A stretch of DNA of 64,000 bases from Acidiflorens sp963841945 (lineage in GTDB: Bacteria; Acidobacteriota; Terriglobia; Terriglobales; Acidobacteriaceae), in assembly GCA_963841945.1 (NCBI GenBank), contig CAWJFC010000021.1, positions 334,892 to 398,891 on the forward strand, written 5' to 3'. Positions 47,388 through 56,118 of this stretch are shown here, in pieces. Both the position numbers and the translations under genes were made by a program. The notes under the pieces were generated by a model. The model was not told the DNA's origin and did not search any database. It was given only the letters and a program-made list of their open reading frames with translations. Each line of letters opens with the position of its first letter. Position 1 is the stretch's first letter.

Positions 47388-48653
47388 ATGGCGGAAGAAA
47401 ACCCGACCGGTTCCGTGTCTGAGACAGGTAAGGAACCCGCAAACAACAGTTCCCCGGTGACGGAAAGGCCCTATACGCCGCCCGCGCGGCGCAACGCTCA
47501 TCGCCGCAGAAACATTCTGATTCTGGTGGCCGTTCTGGTCGTGATCGTCGCCGGAATATTCCTCTGGCGCTATCTGAGCAGCTACGAATCGACCGATGAC
47601 GCGCAAGCGGATCTTCATCTCTATCCCGTCAGCGCCCGAGTTTCTGGGTATGTCATAAAGGTCAACGTGGACGATAACCAGTGGGTGCAAAAAGGCACCG
47701 TGTTGGTGGAGATCGACCCGAAGGATTACGAAGTCGCGGTTGCGCAGGCGCAAGCCAATCTCGTCAACGCCGAAGCCACGGCCCAATCGCTGAACATCAC
47801 GGTCCCCATTACTTCCGTGAATTCGTCAAGCCAACTTAGATTCACCGCCTCTGGCATCGAAGACGCGAATGCTGGAGTCGTCGCGGCCGAGCGGCAACTC
47901 ACCGCCGCTCATTCCCAGGTCGAATCTGCCGAAGCGAACGATATGAAAGCGCAGGATGATCTTCGCCGCTACAAGTTGCTCGTCGACAAGCGCGAGGTGT
48001 CGCAGCAAATCTACGATCAGGCACTGGCCGCGGCCAAGTCCAGCACGGCGAACGTTGCCGCCGCCCACGCCAGCGAATCCGCGGCGGAGGAGTACGTTAA
48101 GCAGGCCAAGAGCCGCCTGACCCAAGCCCAAGCCAACCACCAGTATGCCGAGACTGGCCCTCAGCAGGTGTCATCGACGCAGGCTCGTGTGCGTGCCGCG
48201 ATTGCGGATGTCGAGCAAAAGCGCGCTCTCCTCGAGCAGGCCCAGTTGAATCTCAGCTACACGAAGATCGTGGCCCCCGTCACCGGAGAAGTGAATAAGT
48301 CCGTAGTCGTCGGCATGAACGTGCAGGATGGGCAACAACTGCTTACCGTAGTTCCCCTCGATGAAGTCTGGGTCACAGCCAACTTCAAGGAGACGCAGCT
48401 TAAGCACATGCAAGTCGGACAGAGAGCGGAGATTCACGTGGATTCGACCGGCCAGACTCTGAAAGGCCATGTCGACAGTATTGCTGGTGCCACTGGCCCG
48501 CTCTTCAGTTTGCTTCCACCCGAGAATGCCACCGGAAACTACGTGAAAATCGTCCAGCGCATTCCGGTCAAGATCGTTCTCGAGACCGGCGAGAATAAAG
48601 ATCGCCGGCTGCGGCCCGGTATGAACGTGGTGCCCGACGTCTATCTCAAATGA
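47388..48653 (+). CDS. HlyD/EmrA-family membrane fusion protein
   Basis: Periplasmic adaptor. A cytoplasmic N-terminus with HRRRNILILVAVLVVIVAGIF as membrane anchor, a lipoyl/barrel half (DAQADLHLYPVSARVSGYVIKVNVDDNQWV), a long coiled-coil hairpin (about 120-290) and the second half (LNLSYTKIVAPVTGEVNKSVVVGMNVQDGQQLLTVVPLDEVWVTANFKE). The start is four bases after the TolC-like stop; the end overlaps the transporter start by four bases. EmrA-like arrangement. Confidence 0.93.
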   Translation: MAEENPTGSVSETGKEPANNSSPVTERPYTPPARRNAHRRRNILILVAVLVVIVAGIFLWRYLSSYESTDDAQADLHLYPVSARVSGYVIKVNVDDNQWVQKGTVLVEIDPKDYEVAVAQAQANLVNAEATAQSLNITVPITSVNSSSQLRFTASGIEDANAGVVAAERQLTAAHSQVESAEANDMKAQDDLRRYKLLVDKREVSQQIYDQALAAAKSSTANVAAAHASESAAEEYVKQAKSRLTQAQANHQYAETGPQQVSSTQARVRAAIADVEQKRALLEQAQLNLSYTKIVAPVTGEVNKSVVVGMNVQDGQQLLTVVPLDEVWVTANFKETQLKHMQVGQRAEIHVDSTGQTLKGHVDSIAGATGPLFSLLPPENATGNYVKIVQRIPVKIVLETGENKDRRLRPGMNVVPDVYLK

Positions 48654-50245
48654 GCGCCGCCGCAATCACACTCGATCAGGATGTTTGGCGGCCTAAGTAC
48701 AATCCCTGGCTGATTGCCGTCGTTGTGGCGATGGCCGCATTCATGGAGGTGCTCGACACCAGCATCGCCAATGTTGCTCTGCCCTACATGGCTGGCAATC
48801 TCGGCGCCAGCAATGACCAGAGCACATGGGTGCTGACCTCTTATCTCGTCTCGAACGCCATCATCCTCCCGATCAGCGGCTGGCTCGCGGGGGCTCTGGG
48901 ACGCAAGCGCTTCTTCATGGCCTGTTTGACCGTTTTCACCATTAGCTCCCTGCTCTGCGGCATCGCGCCCAGCCTCGGATTTCTTCTTTTCTTTCGCGTC
49001 TTGCAAGGCGCGGGTGGCGGCGGATTGCAACCCATGGCTCAGGCGATTCTCGCGGACACCTTTCCTCCCGAAAAACGAGGCCTGGCTTTTGCCCTCTACG
49101 GCATCACCGCCATCATGGCCCCCACCATCGGCCCGACCCTCGGTGGATGGATCACCTTCAACTATTCCTGGCGCTGGATTTTTTTCATCAATCTTCCCGT
49201 CGGCATATTCACATGGTTCTTGGTGCGGCGCTTTGTCGAAGATCCTCCGTATTTAGCCAAGCTCAAGTCCGCCGGGGTCAAGTTGGACTACATTGGCATC
49301 GCTCTGCTGGCCCTCGGGATCGGAGCTCTTCAGGTGCTGCTCGACAAGGGCCAGGAAGATGACTGGTTCGGTTCGCGCTTCATCACTACTCTCATCGTCG
49401 TTTCCACCGTGTCCCTGATCTCGCTCGTCATCTGGGAGTTTTATCAAAAGACGCCCGTCATCGACGTCCGCATGTTCAAGAACTTTAACTTCGCCAGCTC
49501 GAGCCTGATGATGTTCATGCTGGGCATCATGTTGTTCAGCAGCCTGGTTCTGATGCCGCAGTTTCTCCAGACTCTCGTCGGCTATACCTCGGAACTGGCG
49601 GGCCTTGCTCTTTCGGCCGGAGGCGTCGTCTTGCTCATTGAGATGCCCATCATGGGCCAGCTTACGACCAAAATCCAGGCGCGCCGCTTGATTGCTTTTG
49701 GCTGGCTCGCTTTATCGATCGCTATGTTTTATTCCACCCAGCGCATCGACCTGCAGATCAGTTTCAGTGCCGCGACGTGGTTGCGCATCGTGCAGGTCAT
49801 CGGTCTCGGTTTCCTCTTCGTGCCAATCACGCTCGTGGCGTACATTGGAATCGCGCCCGAGAAAAACAATTCGGTCGCCGGAATCGTTAATTTCATGCGC
49901 AACATGGGTAGCAGCGTGGGAACGTCGATGGTCACCACGCTCATTGCCCGTCGCTCGCAATTCCATCAAGCTCGTCTCGTCCAGGACATACGCGTCGATA
50001 GCGCCAATTTCGCGAATGCCTCTCGCGGCCTCGCCCAGCACCTCGCAATCGCCGGCGTGGGCAAGCACGAGGCGCAGTTAACCGCCTACGCCCAGATTTA
50101 TCAGTCCCTACAGGCCCAATCCGCAACTCTCGCCTACATCGATACCTTTAAGGTTCTCGCTGTGGGCGCTGGCATTATGTTCTTCCTGTCTTTTGTTTTG
50201 AAGAAAAATGATCCGGGCGGAGGCGGAGTTAGAATCGCGGAGTAG
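48650..50245 (+). CDS. DHA2-family MFS drug exporter (EmrB-like)
   Basis: Inner-membrane proton-driven exporter of 531 residues with about 14 helices. Motif A-like and C signatures: FMEVLDTSIANVALPYMAGNLG, WVLTSYLVSNAIILPISGWLAGALGRKRFF, RVLQGAGGGGLQPMAQAIL and GITAIMAPTIGPTLGGWI. The start codon overlaps the HlyD stop (ATGA). With the two upstream genes it forms a complete TolC-EmrA-EmrB type pump; no dedicated regulator is next to it, so control is unknown. Confidence 0.94.
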   Translation: MSAAAITLDQDVWRPKYNPWLIAVVVAMAAFMEVLDTSIANVALPYMAGNLGASNDQSTWVLTSYLVSNAIILPISGWLAGALGRKRFFMACLTVFTISSLLCGIAPSLGFLLFFRVLQGAGGGGLQPMAQAILADTFPPEKRGLAFALYGITAIMAPTIGPTLGGWITFNYSWRWIFFINLPVGIFTWFLVRRFVEDPPYLAKLKSAGVKLDYIGIALLALGIGALQVLLDKGQEDDWFGSRFITTLIVVSTVSLISLVIWEFYQKTPVIDVRMFKNFNFASSSLMMFMLGIMLFSSLVLMPQFLQTLVGYTSELAGLALSAGGVVLLIEMPIMGQLTTKIQARRLIAFGWLALSIAMFYSTQRIDLQISFSAATWLRIVQVIGLGFLFVPITLVAYIGIAPEKNNSVAGIVNFMRNMGSSVGTSMVTTLIARRSQFHQARLVQDIRVDSANFANASRGLAQHLAIAGVGKHEAQLTAYAQIYQSLQAQSATLAYIDTFKVLAVGAGIMFFLSFVLKKNDPGGGGVRIAE

Positions 50246-50283
50246 GCATCGCGGAGTAATCTGGCGCAGCACAATTTGGAGTT

Positions 50284-51180
50284 ATGCTGGAAATCAATCT
50301 CATCTTCTGCCCCATCGACTTCTCCGAATTCTCGATCCGGGCCTATCATCATGCGCTCTCGCTGGCTGAGCACTATCGCTCCCGGTTGGTGGCGATCCAT
50401 GTCGTCGAGCTTTGGCGATATCCTTACGCTGACTATGCCGCCTCCGTGGGCGACTATGAGAGGTTCTGCCATGCGCTTCGCGATGGAGGCAAGGCGCAAC
50501 TGCGGGAATTTATTAAGAAGCACGTCCGCCCCGGAGTCGAACCGGAACTCCTGATCCTCGAGGGCCGCGCACCCGATCTGATCCTTTCATCTTCGCGGGA
50601 GCGAAACGCCGATTTGATCGTCATGGGAACCCACGGCCGGCGCGGTTTTGACCGCCTCATGCTTGGGACGACCACCGACCGCGTGATGCGCCGCGCCCGC
50701 TGCCCGGTCTTGGGCGTATGCCAGGCGCCGCCAGAGATGACGGCCGCCAGTGAAGAAAGCCACCATCCTCATCGCTTGACGCGCATTCTTTTCTGCACTG
50801 ATTTTTCGGAAAATTCGGAGCAGGCTTTGCGTTACGCGATTTCTGCGACAACTGAGTACGATGCTGAACTCACACTGCTGCATGTGCTGGAGAAGACCCC
50901 GGGATCCGCCAGAACCGAGGAAGCCATCGCGGCCGCGTCCGAGCATCTCGATAGACTGATTCCAGCGGTGGACCGCGGAACTCTCCGGATTAAGACGGCC
51001 GTGCGAGTCGGCGAGCCTTACGCTCAGATCATCGAATTTGCCCGGGAGGCGAAAATCGACACCGTGATCATGGCCGTGCGCGGTCGCGGGGCCTTGGATC
51101 TCGCGGTGTTCGGTTCAACGACCTATCGGGTGATGCAGTTGGGACCGTGCCCGGTTCTTGGCGGTCCACATTTAAAGTGA
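50284..51180 (+). CDS. Tandem universal stress protein (UspA x2)
   Basis: Two Usp domains in 298 residues. Each carries the ATP-binding G-2x-G-9x-G(S/T) pattern: GTHGRRGFDRLMLGTTTDRV near residue 120 and RGRGALDLAVFGSTTYRV near 270, each followed by CPVL. N-terminal strand segments are INLIFCPIDFSEFS and RILFCTDFSENSEQAL. The gene starts 38 bases after the exporter and is seven bases before the next gene, suggesting a transcript with it. Confidence 0.92.
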   Translation: MLEINLIFCPIDFSEFSIRAYHHALSLAEHYRSRLVAIHVVELWRYPYADYAASVGDYERFCHALRDGGKAQLREFIKKHVRPGVEPELLILEGRAPDLILSSSRERNADLIVMGTHGRRGFDRLMLGTTTDRVMRRARCPVLGVCQAPPEMTAASEESHHPHRLTRILFCTDFSENSEQALRYAISATTEYDAELTLLHVLEKTPGSARTEEAIAAASEHLDRLIPAVDRGTLRIKTAVRVGEPYAQIIEFAREAKIDTVIMAVRGRGALDLAVFGSTTYRVMQLGPCPVLGGPHLK

Positions 51181-51187
51181 GTTTGTT

Positions 51188-51829
51188 ATGCCGATGCAAA
51201 CGATAAAAATTGTTGCGATTGAACGCGAGTATGGATGCGGCGGAGGCGAGATCGCCCAGTTGCTCGCCCGGGAACTGGGCTGGAAGCTGTGGGACCAGCA
51301 ACTGACGGAGGAGATCGCCCGGCTCGCCGAATGTCCGAAGTCAGTCGTGGAAGTTCGCGAGGAGCGAACCGATCCCCTCTATTACCGTCTCTTCAAATCC
51401 TTCCTGCGTGGCAGCTACGAGGGAAGCATCAACGCCCATAAGCTCAAAGTGGTGGATAGCGAAAGCATTTTGAGAATTACCGAACGAGTCGTCCAGCACG
51501 CCGCGCAAACCGGCAACTCCGTCATCGTCGGCCGTGGCTCGCAGCATTTCCTCCAGAGCCGCCCGGATACTCTGCGGCTGTTTCTTTTCGCTCCTCGCGA
51601 AGATAAAGTGCGGCGTTTGCTCGCGCGTGGCAAGAGCGAGCAGGAAGCCGAAGAGCGCGTCGATACCGTCGACCGGGAGCGCGCCGCCTTTATCCAGAAG
51701 TACTTCGGCGTCGAATGGCCGGATCGCGCCATCTATCACGCCATGATTAACACCACCATCGGCGATCGAGCGGTTGTCAATATGATCATAGGTTTTATGA
51801 AGACCTTCGACGCCAAACTCACTGCCTGA
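51188..51829 (+). CDS. Cytidylate kinase-like family protein
   Basis: 213 residues of the AAA_26/cytidylate-kinase-like family, of unproved function. The P-loop-like segment is EREYGCGGGEIAQLLARELG; other blocks are LWDQQLTEEIARL, NSVIVGRGSQHFLQ, LRLFLFAPREDKVRRLL and YFGVEWPDRAIYHAMINT. It follows the Usp gene closely, so both may be stress genes. It differs from true Cmk in the P-loop. Confidence 0.85.
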   Translation: MPMQTIKIVAIEREYGCGGGEIAQLLARELGWKLWDQQLTEEIARLAECPKSVVEVREERTDPLYYRLFKSFLRGSYEGSINAHKLKVVDSESILRITERVVQHAAQTGNSVIVGRGSQHFLQSRPDTLRLFLFAPREDKVRRLLARGKSEQEAEERVDTVDRERAAFIQKYFGVEWPDRAIYHAMINTTIGDRAVVNMIIGFMKTFDAKLTA

Positions 51830-51992
51830 CGCCCAAGCCCCGGATCGGCCAAGCTGCCAGCCATGGGCCGCGCTCGCCCGTCGCTAGCCCGATGCCCGCA
51901 ACCTCATGATTCTCTAACGTCTATCCGCTAGTTCGACGTGACGATAGTGACACTCCCCCAACGTGCACTGGGTCTACTAGCCGGGATAGCGC

Positions 51993-51998
51993 TATAAT
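51993..51998 (+). promoter_or_regulatory. TATAAT box close to the RNA ligase-like start
   Basis: A perfect -10 hexamer ends 13 bases before the ATG at 52012, so the leader would be very short. No good -35 is seen. Confidence 0.35.
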
Positions 51999-52011
51999 TT
52001 TCTCCGACGTC

Positions 52012-52557
52012 ATGTCCAGTTCACGCTACGCACTGGTCAGTTATGTGCGAAATCCTGTAGGGCAATTTGTAGAGACGCTCCGCCGGGAATTGCATCCTTA
52101 CATGCCGCACATGCCGGCCCACCTCACCATTCTGCCTCCACGCGAACTCTCGCGCAGCGAGTCCTCCGCCCTCGAATGCCTCGAAGAGGCCTGCAGCCAG
52201 GTTATTCCCTTCGACGTGGAATTAGGCAATGTGGAAACCTTTCTGCCCACCACGCCCACCGTCTTCATTCAGGTCCAGCGAGCTGCCTACCGCATGCGCG
52301 AGCTCCACGATCAGCTCGGCAAGATGCTCTGTTGCGATGAGAACTGGCCCTACATTCCCCACCTGACCATCGTCAAAACAGAACGGGACGAAGACGCCCA
52401 GCGAGCACTCACAGTTGCGCGCGAGCGCTGGGCAGAGTTCCCGGGCAAGCGCCGCGTTCATCTCGAAGAGCTGATGTTCGTGCGTGAGTCCGACGGCCAG
52501 TGGCAGGATTTAGCCCCTGTTCCCCTGGGACGCGGCCAACTGTCGTCGCGCTCTTGA
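52012..52557 (+). CDS. 2'-5' RNA ligase (LigT/2H phosphoesterase) family protein
   Basis: 181 residues with the two HxTx motifs of 2H phosphoesterases, HLTI (in MPAHLTILPPREL) and HLTI (in YIPHLTIVKTER). RNA processing or cyclic phosphodiester cleavage is usual in the family; substrate unknown. No clear ribosome site, consistent with a short leader. It stands alone between the cytidylate-kinase-like gene and the dehydrogenase homologue. Confidence 0.88.
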   Translation: MSSSRYALVSYVRNPVGQFVETLRRELHPYMPHMPAHLTILPPRELSRSESSALECLEEACSQVIPFDVELGNVETFLPTTPTVFIQVQRAAYRMRELHDQLGKMLCCDENWPYIPHLTIVKTERDEDAQRALTVARERWAEFPGKRRVHLEELMFVRESDGQWQDLAPVPLGRGQLSSRS

Positions 52558-52570
52558 ATTCACCCTTCCC

Positions 52571-52615
52571 ACGCCCCGCCAAAACCCGTTAAAACCCGGT
52601 GCTGACGGGCGTTTT
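52571..52615 (+). terminator. Weak terminator-like hairpin
   Basis: ACGCCC (52571-52576) pairs with GGGCGT (52607-52612), with an inner CCCGT/ACGGG alternative, followed by TTT. It lies just after the RNA ligase-like gene. Confidence 0.28.
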
Positions 52616-52780
52616 CATGCCTCGGAAGTCCATGTACTTCTCCGTGGTTGCCAAGTCCATTAGCCGGATTACTATGGATTTACGGGCTCAATTCAGCGCC
52701 GGATCCCAGGCTGCGGGTTGATCGAATAACGATCGCTATTAAAGATCGGTTATCGAGATCGAAAGATCGGAAGAGCGTCT

Positions 52781-54046
52781 ATGCAAATTGGGGTTTACGG
52801 ATCCGGCTACCTCGCCACCGTCATTTCTGCCTGCCTCGCCGATTTCGGCACGCCCGTCTGCTGCTGCCACGCCGACGGCACGCAAATCATGGAAGTTGCC
52901 AAGGGCAACATTCCTTTCTACGAAAAAAATCTTCAGGAAGTGATTCGCCGCAATGTGCGCTCCGGGCGGCTCGTCTACTCGGCCGATCCCGAAGACCTGG
53001 CGCGCAAGGCGCAAGTGATTTTCTTGGCGGAAGATTCGCCCGAAGGCCTGGAAGAGATTGCCATTCGTCTGGCGCGCTCCGCCGGAAGGTTTCAGGTGTT
53101 GTCGGTCGTCACGCCGGTGCGCGTAGGCTCGACCACCCAGCTTGAGAAGTCGCTGCGGGCGGGCGGTCTGAAGAGCCTGCTGGTTTGCCAGCCCATGTTC
53201 TTTACCAACGGCTGCGCCGTCGAAGATTTCAACTGGCCGGATCGCATCATTCTTGGGACAGCGTCAAGCGAAGCGGTCAGCTCTTTGAAGCAGATTTTTC
53301 ATCCCCTGGTTATGCGCGGCGTTCCTGTGCTGGTCACCAACTACGAAACCGCCGAACTGGCGCGCGAAGCGACCACCGCCTTCGTCGCCACCAAGATTTC
53401 CTTCATCAACGAAATTTCCAGCCTGTGCGAGCACGTCCACGCCGACGCGGTCAGTCTCTCTCTCGCCCTTGGCCTCGACAAAAAAATCGCGCCACGCTGC
53501 CTGCAACCGGGCGCGGGCATGGGCGGAATATTTGCCCAGAGCGACATGGATTCCCTGACCGAACTGGCGCAGTACAATCACGTCGACCTGAAAATTCTGA
53601 ACGCCGCCCGCGAGGTGAATCACGACCTGGTCGAGCGGTTGCTCCAGAAAGTCGCCGGCGCCATCGACACCGTCAACAACAAAGACGTCGGTATTCTTGG
53701 CCTGGCCTTCAAGCCCAATACAAATTCCGTCGCCGGATCCGCCTCGGTGCAACTAGCGCAAACTCTGCTCTCCAAGGGAGCGCGCGTTCGCGCCTACGAT
53801 CCAGTTGCGATGTCCGAAGCGAAGCTCCAGCTTAACGGGACCGTCAAGTATTGCGAATCACCCTACAGCGTGGCTGAGGGAGTCGATGCCCTGGTCCTCG
53901 CAACCGGCTGGCCCGAATTCCGCACCCTCGACTTCACCAAGATCCGCCATCTGGTAAAGCGTCCAATCATCATCGACACCAAGAACCTGCTCGATTCCTC
54001 GCGCCTGCGCGCCATGGGCTTCCAGTACATGGGCGTGGGACGGTAG
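52781..54046 (+). CDS. UDP-glucose/GDP-mannose dehydrogenase homologue without active-site Cys
   Basis: 421 residues with the three UGD domains: N-terminal NAD fold (MQIGVYGSGYLATVISACLADFGTPV), the dimer helix (AFVATKISFINEISSLCEHVHADA) and the C-terminal domain (DVGILGLAFKPNTNSVAGSASVQLAQTLLSKGARVRAYDPVA). The catalytic segment, normally GGSCFPKD, reads GGIFAQSD, so the Cys and the Lys are lost; the N-terminal glycine loop and the expected VGTP region are also altered. It is either inactive, has another reaction or serves as a binding protein. The ATG follows GGAAGAGCGTCT, a usable ribosome site. No nucleotide-sugar genes are adjacent. Confidence 0.85.
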   Translation: MQIGVYGSGYLATVISACLADFGTPVCCCHADGTQIMEVAKGNIPFYEKNLQEVIRRNVRSGRLVYSADPEDLARKAQVIFLAEDSPEGLEEIAIRLARSAGRFQVLSVVTPVRVGSTTQLEKSLRAGGLKSLLVCQPMFFTNGCAVEDFNWPDRIILGTASSEAVSSLKQIFHPLVMRGVPVLVTNYETAELAREATTAFVATKISFINEISSLCEHVHADAVSLSLALGLDKKIAPRCLQPGAGMGGIFAQSDMDSLTELAQYNHVDLKILNAAREVNHDLVERLLQKVAGAIDTVNNKDVGILGLAFKPNTNSVAGSASVQLAQTLLSKGARVRAYDPVAMSEAKLQLNGTVKYCESPYSVAEGVDALVLATGWPEFRTLDFTKIRHLVKRPIIIDTKNLLDSSRLRAMGFQYMGVGR

Positions 54047-54061
54047 TGCGTTAGCAACTTT

Positions 54062-54120
54062 TGTCATCCTGAGCGCAGCCCGGTGAGCGAAGCGAGCCGC
54101 GCGCAGTCGAAGGACCCCTG
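54062..54120. repeat. Interspersed GTCATCCTGAGCG / AGTCGAAGGACC repeat
   Basis: The stretch begins GTCATCCTGAGCGCAG and ends CGCAGTCGAAGGACCCCTG, with an AGCGAAGCGAG core. From memory this belongs to a repeat seen in many intergenic regions of Acidobacteriota and some other phyla. Only one copy is in this window. Confidence 0.6.
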
Positions 54121-54202
54121 CACGCTGAACGGCACTCTCTGCTGACGCCGGGAATGTTTCCCAAACTGCCGATGAGCCCGCGTGAATCAACCCTGCAGCA
54201 GT

Positions 54203-54211
54203 TGCTATAAT
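54203..54211 (+). promoter_or_regulatory. Extended -10 promoter of tRNA-His
   Basis: TGCTATAAT combines the TGn extension with a perfect -10, ending 10 bases before the tRNA. No strong -35 is needed for this class. Confidence 0.55.
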
Positions 54212-54221
54212 AGGTCTCTGC

Positions 54222-54296
54222 GGTGGGAGTAGCTCAACTTGGTAGAGCATCGGACTGTGGCTCCGACGGTTGCGGGTTCAATTCCCGTCTCCCACC
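54222..54296 (+). tRNA. tRNA-His (GTG)
   Basis: Cloverleaf with acceptor GTGGGAG/CTCCCAC, anticodon stem TCGGA/TCCGA with loop CTGTGGC (anticodon GTG), T arm GCGGG-TTCAATT-CCCGT. The extra 5' G (54222) opposite C73 (54296) is the tRNA-His mark. No CCA is encoded. Confidence 0.96.
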
Positions 54297-54352
54297 CCAA
54301 TCTCAGCGCGCTCCTGTAGTCCGTTCCTGCCTTTCCCACCGAGGTCTTGTTC

Positions 54353-55135
54353 ATGTCGCAACGCATGCCCGCCATCTTCTTCGGCCACGGAAATCCAATG
54401 AACGCGCTCCTGCGCAATCCTTATACGGAGAAGTGGAATGCGATTGGCCGGCGCCTCCCGCGTCCCAAGGCGATTCTCTGCATCTCCGCGCATTGGTTCA
54501 TTCAGGACGCGGCTGTCACCATAAGCACGGCCCCGCGCACCATTCACGACTTCGGCGGCTTTCCGCGCGAACTCTATGACGTAGAGTATCCCGCTCCCGG
54601 AGAACCGGATCTCGCCGCGCGCGTTCAAAAACTGCTCGCGCCGCTGCCCGTGCGCTTCGACGACCGCTGGGGGCTCGATCACGGCGCCTGGTCCGTTCTT
54701 GGCCACGTCTATCCAGATGCCGACGTGCCCGTCGTTCAACTCAGCATCGACGAGACGCAGCCGCCGTCGTTTCACTTCGAAATTGGAGAGCGTCTGGCCC
54801 CTTTGCGCGACGAGGGCATTCTCATCGTCGGCAGCGGCAATGTCGTCCACAACCTCCACGCCTATGCCTGGGGACGCCACGCCCAAGAGCCTTACGACTG
54901 GGCAATTACATTTGAGAAAAGAGTGCGAGAGCTACTCCAGGCTGCGGAGTATCGTCCGCTCATCGAGTATGAGACCAAACTCGGACGCGAGGCGCTGCTC
55001 GCGGCGCCGACTCCAGATCATTATTTGCCTCTCCTCTACGTTGCCGGAACGCGGATAGCATCGGAGCAAGTGACATTTCCAGTCGAAGGCGTGGACGGGG
55101 GATCGATTTCGATGTTGGCGGTAGAAGTAGGCTGA
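54353..55135 (+). CDS. ygiD: LigB/DODA-type extradiol dioxygenase (YgiD-like)
   Basis: 260 residues of the class III extradiol ring-cleavage family. Metal-ligand regions: IFFGHGNPMNAL, CISAHWFIQ, DHGAWSVLGHVYPDADVPVVQLSI and VGSGNVVHNLHAY. In E. coli YgiD is a DOPA 4,5-dioxygenase; the substrate here is unknown. ATG 54353 is preferred over TTG 54347. It starts 56 bases after tRNA-His. A remnant of the 3' end of a related gene lies at 56.1 kb. Confidence 0.92.
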   Translation: MSQRMPAIFFGHGNPMNALLRNPYTEKWNAIGRRLPRPKAILCISAHWFIQDAAVTISTAPRTIHDFGGFPRELYDVEYPAPGEPDLAARVQKLLAPLPVRFDDRWGLDHGAWSVLGHVYPDADVPVVQLSIDETQPPSFHFEIGERLAPLRDEGILIVGSGNVVHNLHAYAWGRHAQEPYDWAITFEKRVRELLQAAEYRPLIEYETKLGREALLAAPTPDHYLPLLYVAGTRIASEQVTFPVEGVDGGSISMLAVEVG

Positions 55136-55209
55136 TGGGCCAACGCATGCGAGTTTGTCAGCCTCGATGAGGCGAACAAAAATCCTGGAAAGATGATGCG
55201 GCAAAGCAA

Positions 55210-55237
55210 AGCGGCCGACCGGTTATGGTCCGCCGCT
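55210..55237 (+). terminator. Hairpin after the dioxygenase gene
   Basis: Arms AGCGGCCGACC (55210-55220) and GGTCCGCCGCT (55227-55237) pair with one mismatch over a six-base loop; TCTTGTTT follows. Confidence 0.5.
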
Positions 55238-55291
55238 TCTTGTTTATCTGCCGCTCCTTGTTTATAGGTTGCCAGGTTCAGCAGTCACGCT

Positions 55292-55855
55292 CTAGTGTCG
55301 TTCGCCGCCACCATGAGACCCGCCGCTATGTCCGGCTGCTGCATGCGAAGCGCCATGAGACGAGCCACCATGCGATGCGCCGCCACGTGCCTGCGCGGTA
55401 TGCGAGGCAGAGGGCCGGCTATGCGATGCGGTCGTATGCGACTGCGTGGCGGATCTCCCGCGAGACCCGCTGTTGTGGCTAGCGACTTCTGATCGGCCAC
55501 TTGCACGATTTTCCCCGTGATAGCCTCCGCCGCCTCGTTGACCCGCCACATACCTTCCGCCTCCGCCGCCGCTGAAGCGATGGCCGCCCCAGCCGTGGCC
55601 GTAGCCCCAGTTCGCCCAGGGCCCCACGCCGAGGAAGATGCCGTTAAAGAAATAACCCGGTCCATAAAAACCCATGGGTGCGCAGGCATAGGGAGCGTAG
55701 TCGTAGTAACCATAGGAACAGACGGGCTGAATGCCGATGACAATTTGCGCATTAGCCTTGGGCGTCAAAACTGAGGTCGCCAGCAAAGCTATCGTGCCGG
55801 CCAGAAACATACTGCGGATTGCAAACTTGTGAAACGCACTCTTGACTCGCCTCAT
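55292..55855 (-). CDS. Secreted Gly/Ser/His-rich low-complexity protein
   Basis: 187 residues. A signal peptide (FLAGTIALLATSVLTPKANA) leads to a Tyr/Gly/Pro-rich part with two Cys (VCSYGYYDYAPYACAPMGFYGPGYF), then a Gly-rich segment and a long Ser/His/Gly/Ala tail (repeated SH and HGG). No enzyme motif. The His tail could bind metal or be a surface filler; this is a guess. Low complexity makes other frames of the same DNA open too, but only this one has a signal peptide. Confidence 0.72.
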   Translation of the reverse strand: MRRVKSAFHKFAIRSMFLAGTIALLATSVLTPKANAQIVIGIQPVCSYGYYDYAPYACAPMGFYGPGYFFNGIFLGVGPWANWGYGHGWGGHRFSGGGGGRYVAGQRGGGGYHGENRASGRSEVASHNSGSRGRSATQSHTTASHSRPSASHTAQARGGASHGGSSHGASHAAAGHSGGSHGGGERH

Positions 55856-56118
55856 TTGGATATCCTCTTGGAACTTCCATTTCGATTTGAAGGTGTATAT
55901 CCACTATGAGGCGCTTGCTGGTAGATAACTGAGCAATACAGACCATGAAGGCAATGATTGACTAGAGCTTTATAAGGACGCAAGCAGGGACGCTGAAGAT
56001 TGGGGGGGGCGTTCAACTTCGAAACTGGTGGTCGGGGCGGGTGACGGATCAGCCCACGGGCATCACGGTATCGCGACTTCGCTTTCTCCGCCGCAGATTT
56101 GGAGTCCAGGCGCGCGCG
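55856..56118. other. Intergenic region upstream of the Gly/His-rich gene
   Basis: No protein-like frame. It holds a run of eight G at 56002-56009 and leads into the dioxygenase remnant. No promoter was recognised with confidence. Confidence 0.35.

Noticed and set aside
55285..55752. Alternative frame of the Gly/His-rich gene
   Set aside because: Met/Ala-rich reading of low-complexity DNA without signal peptide; the 55292-55855 frame has one.
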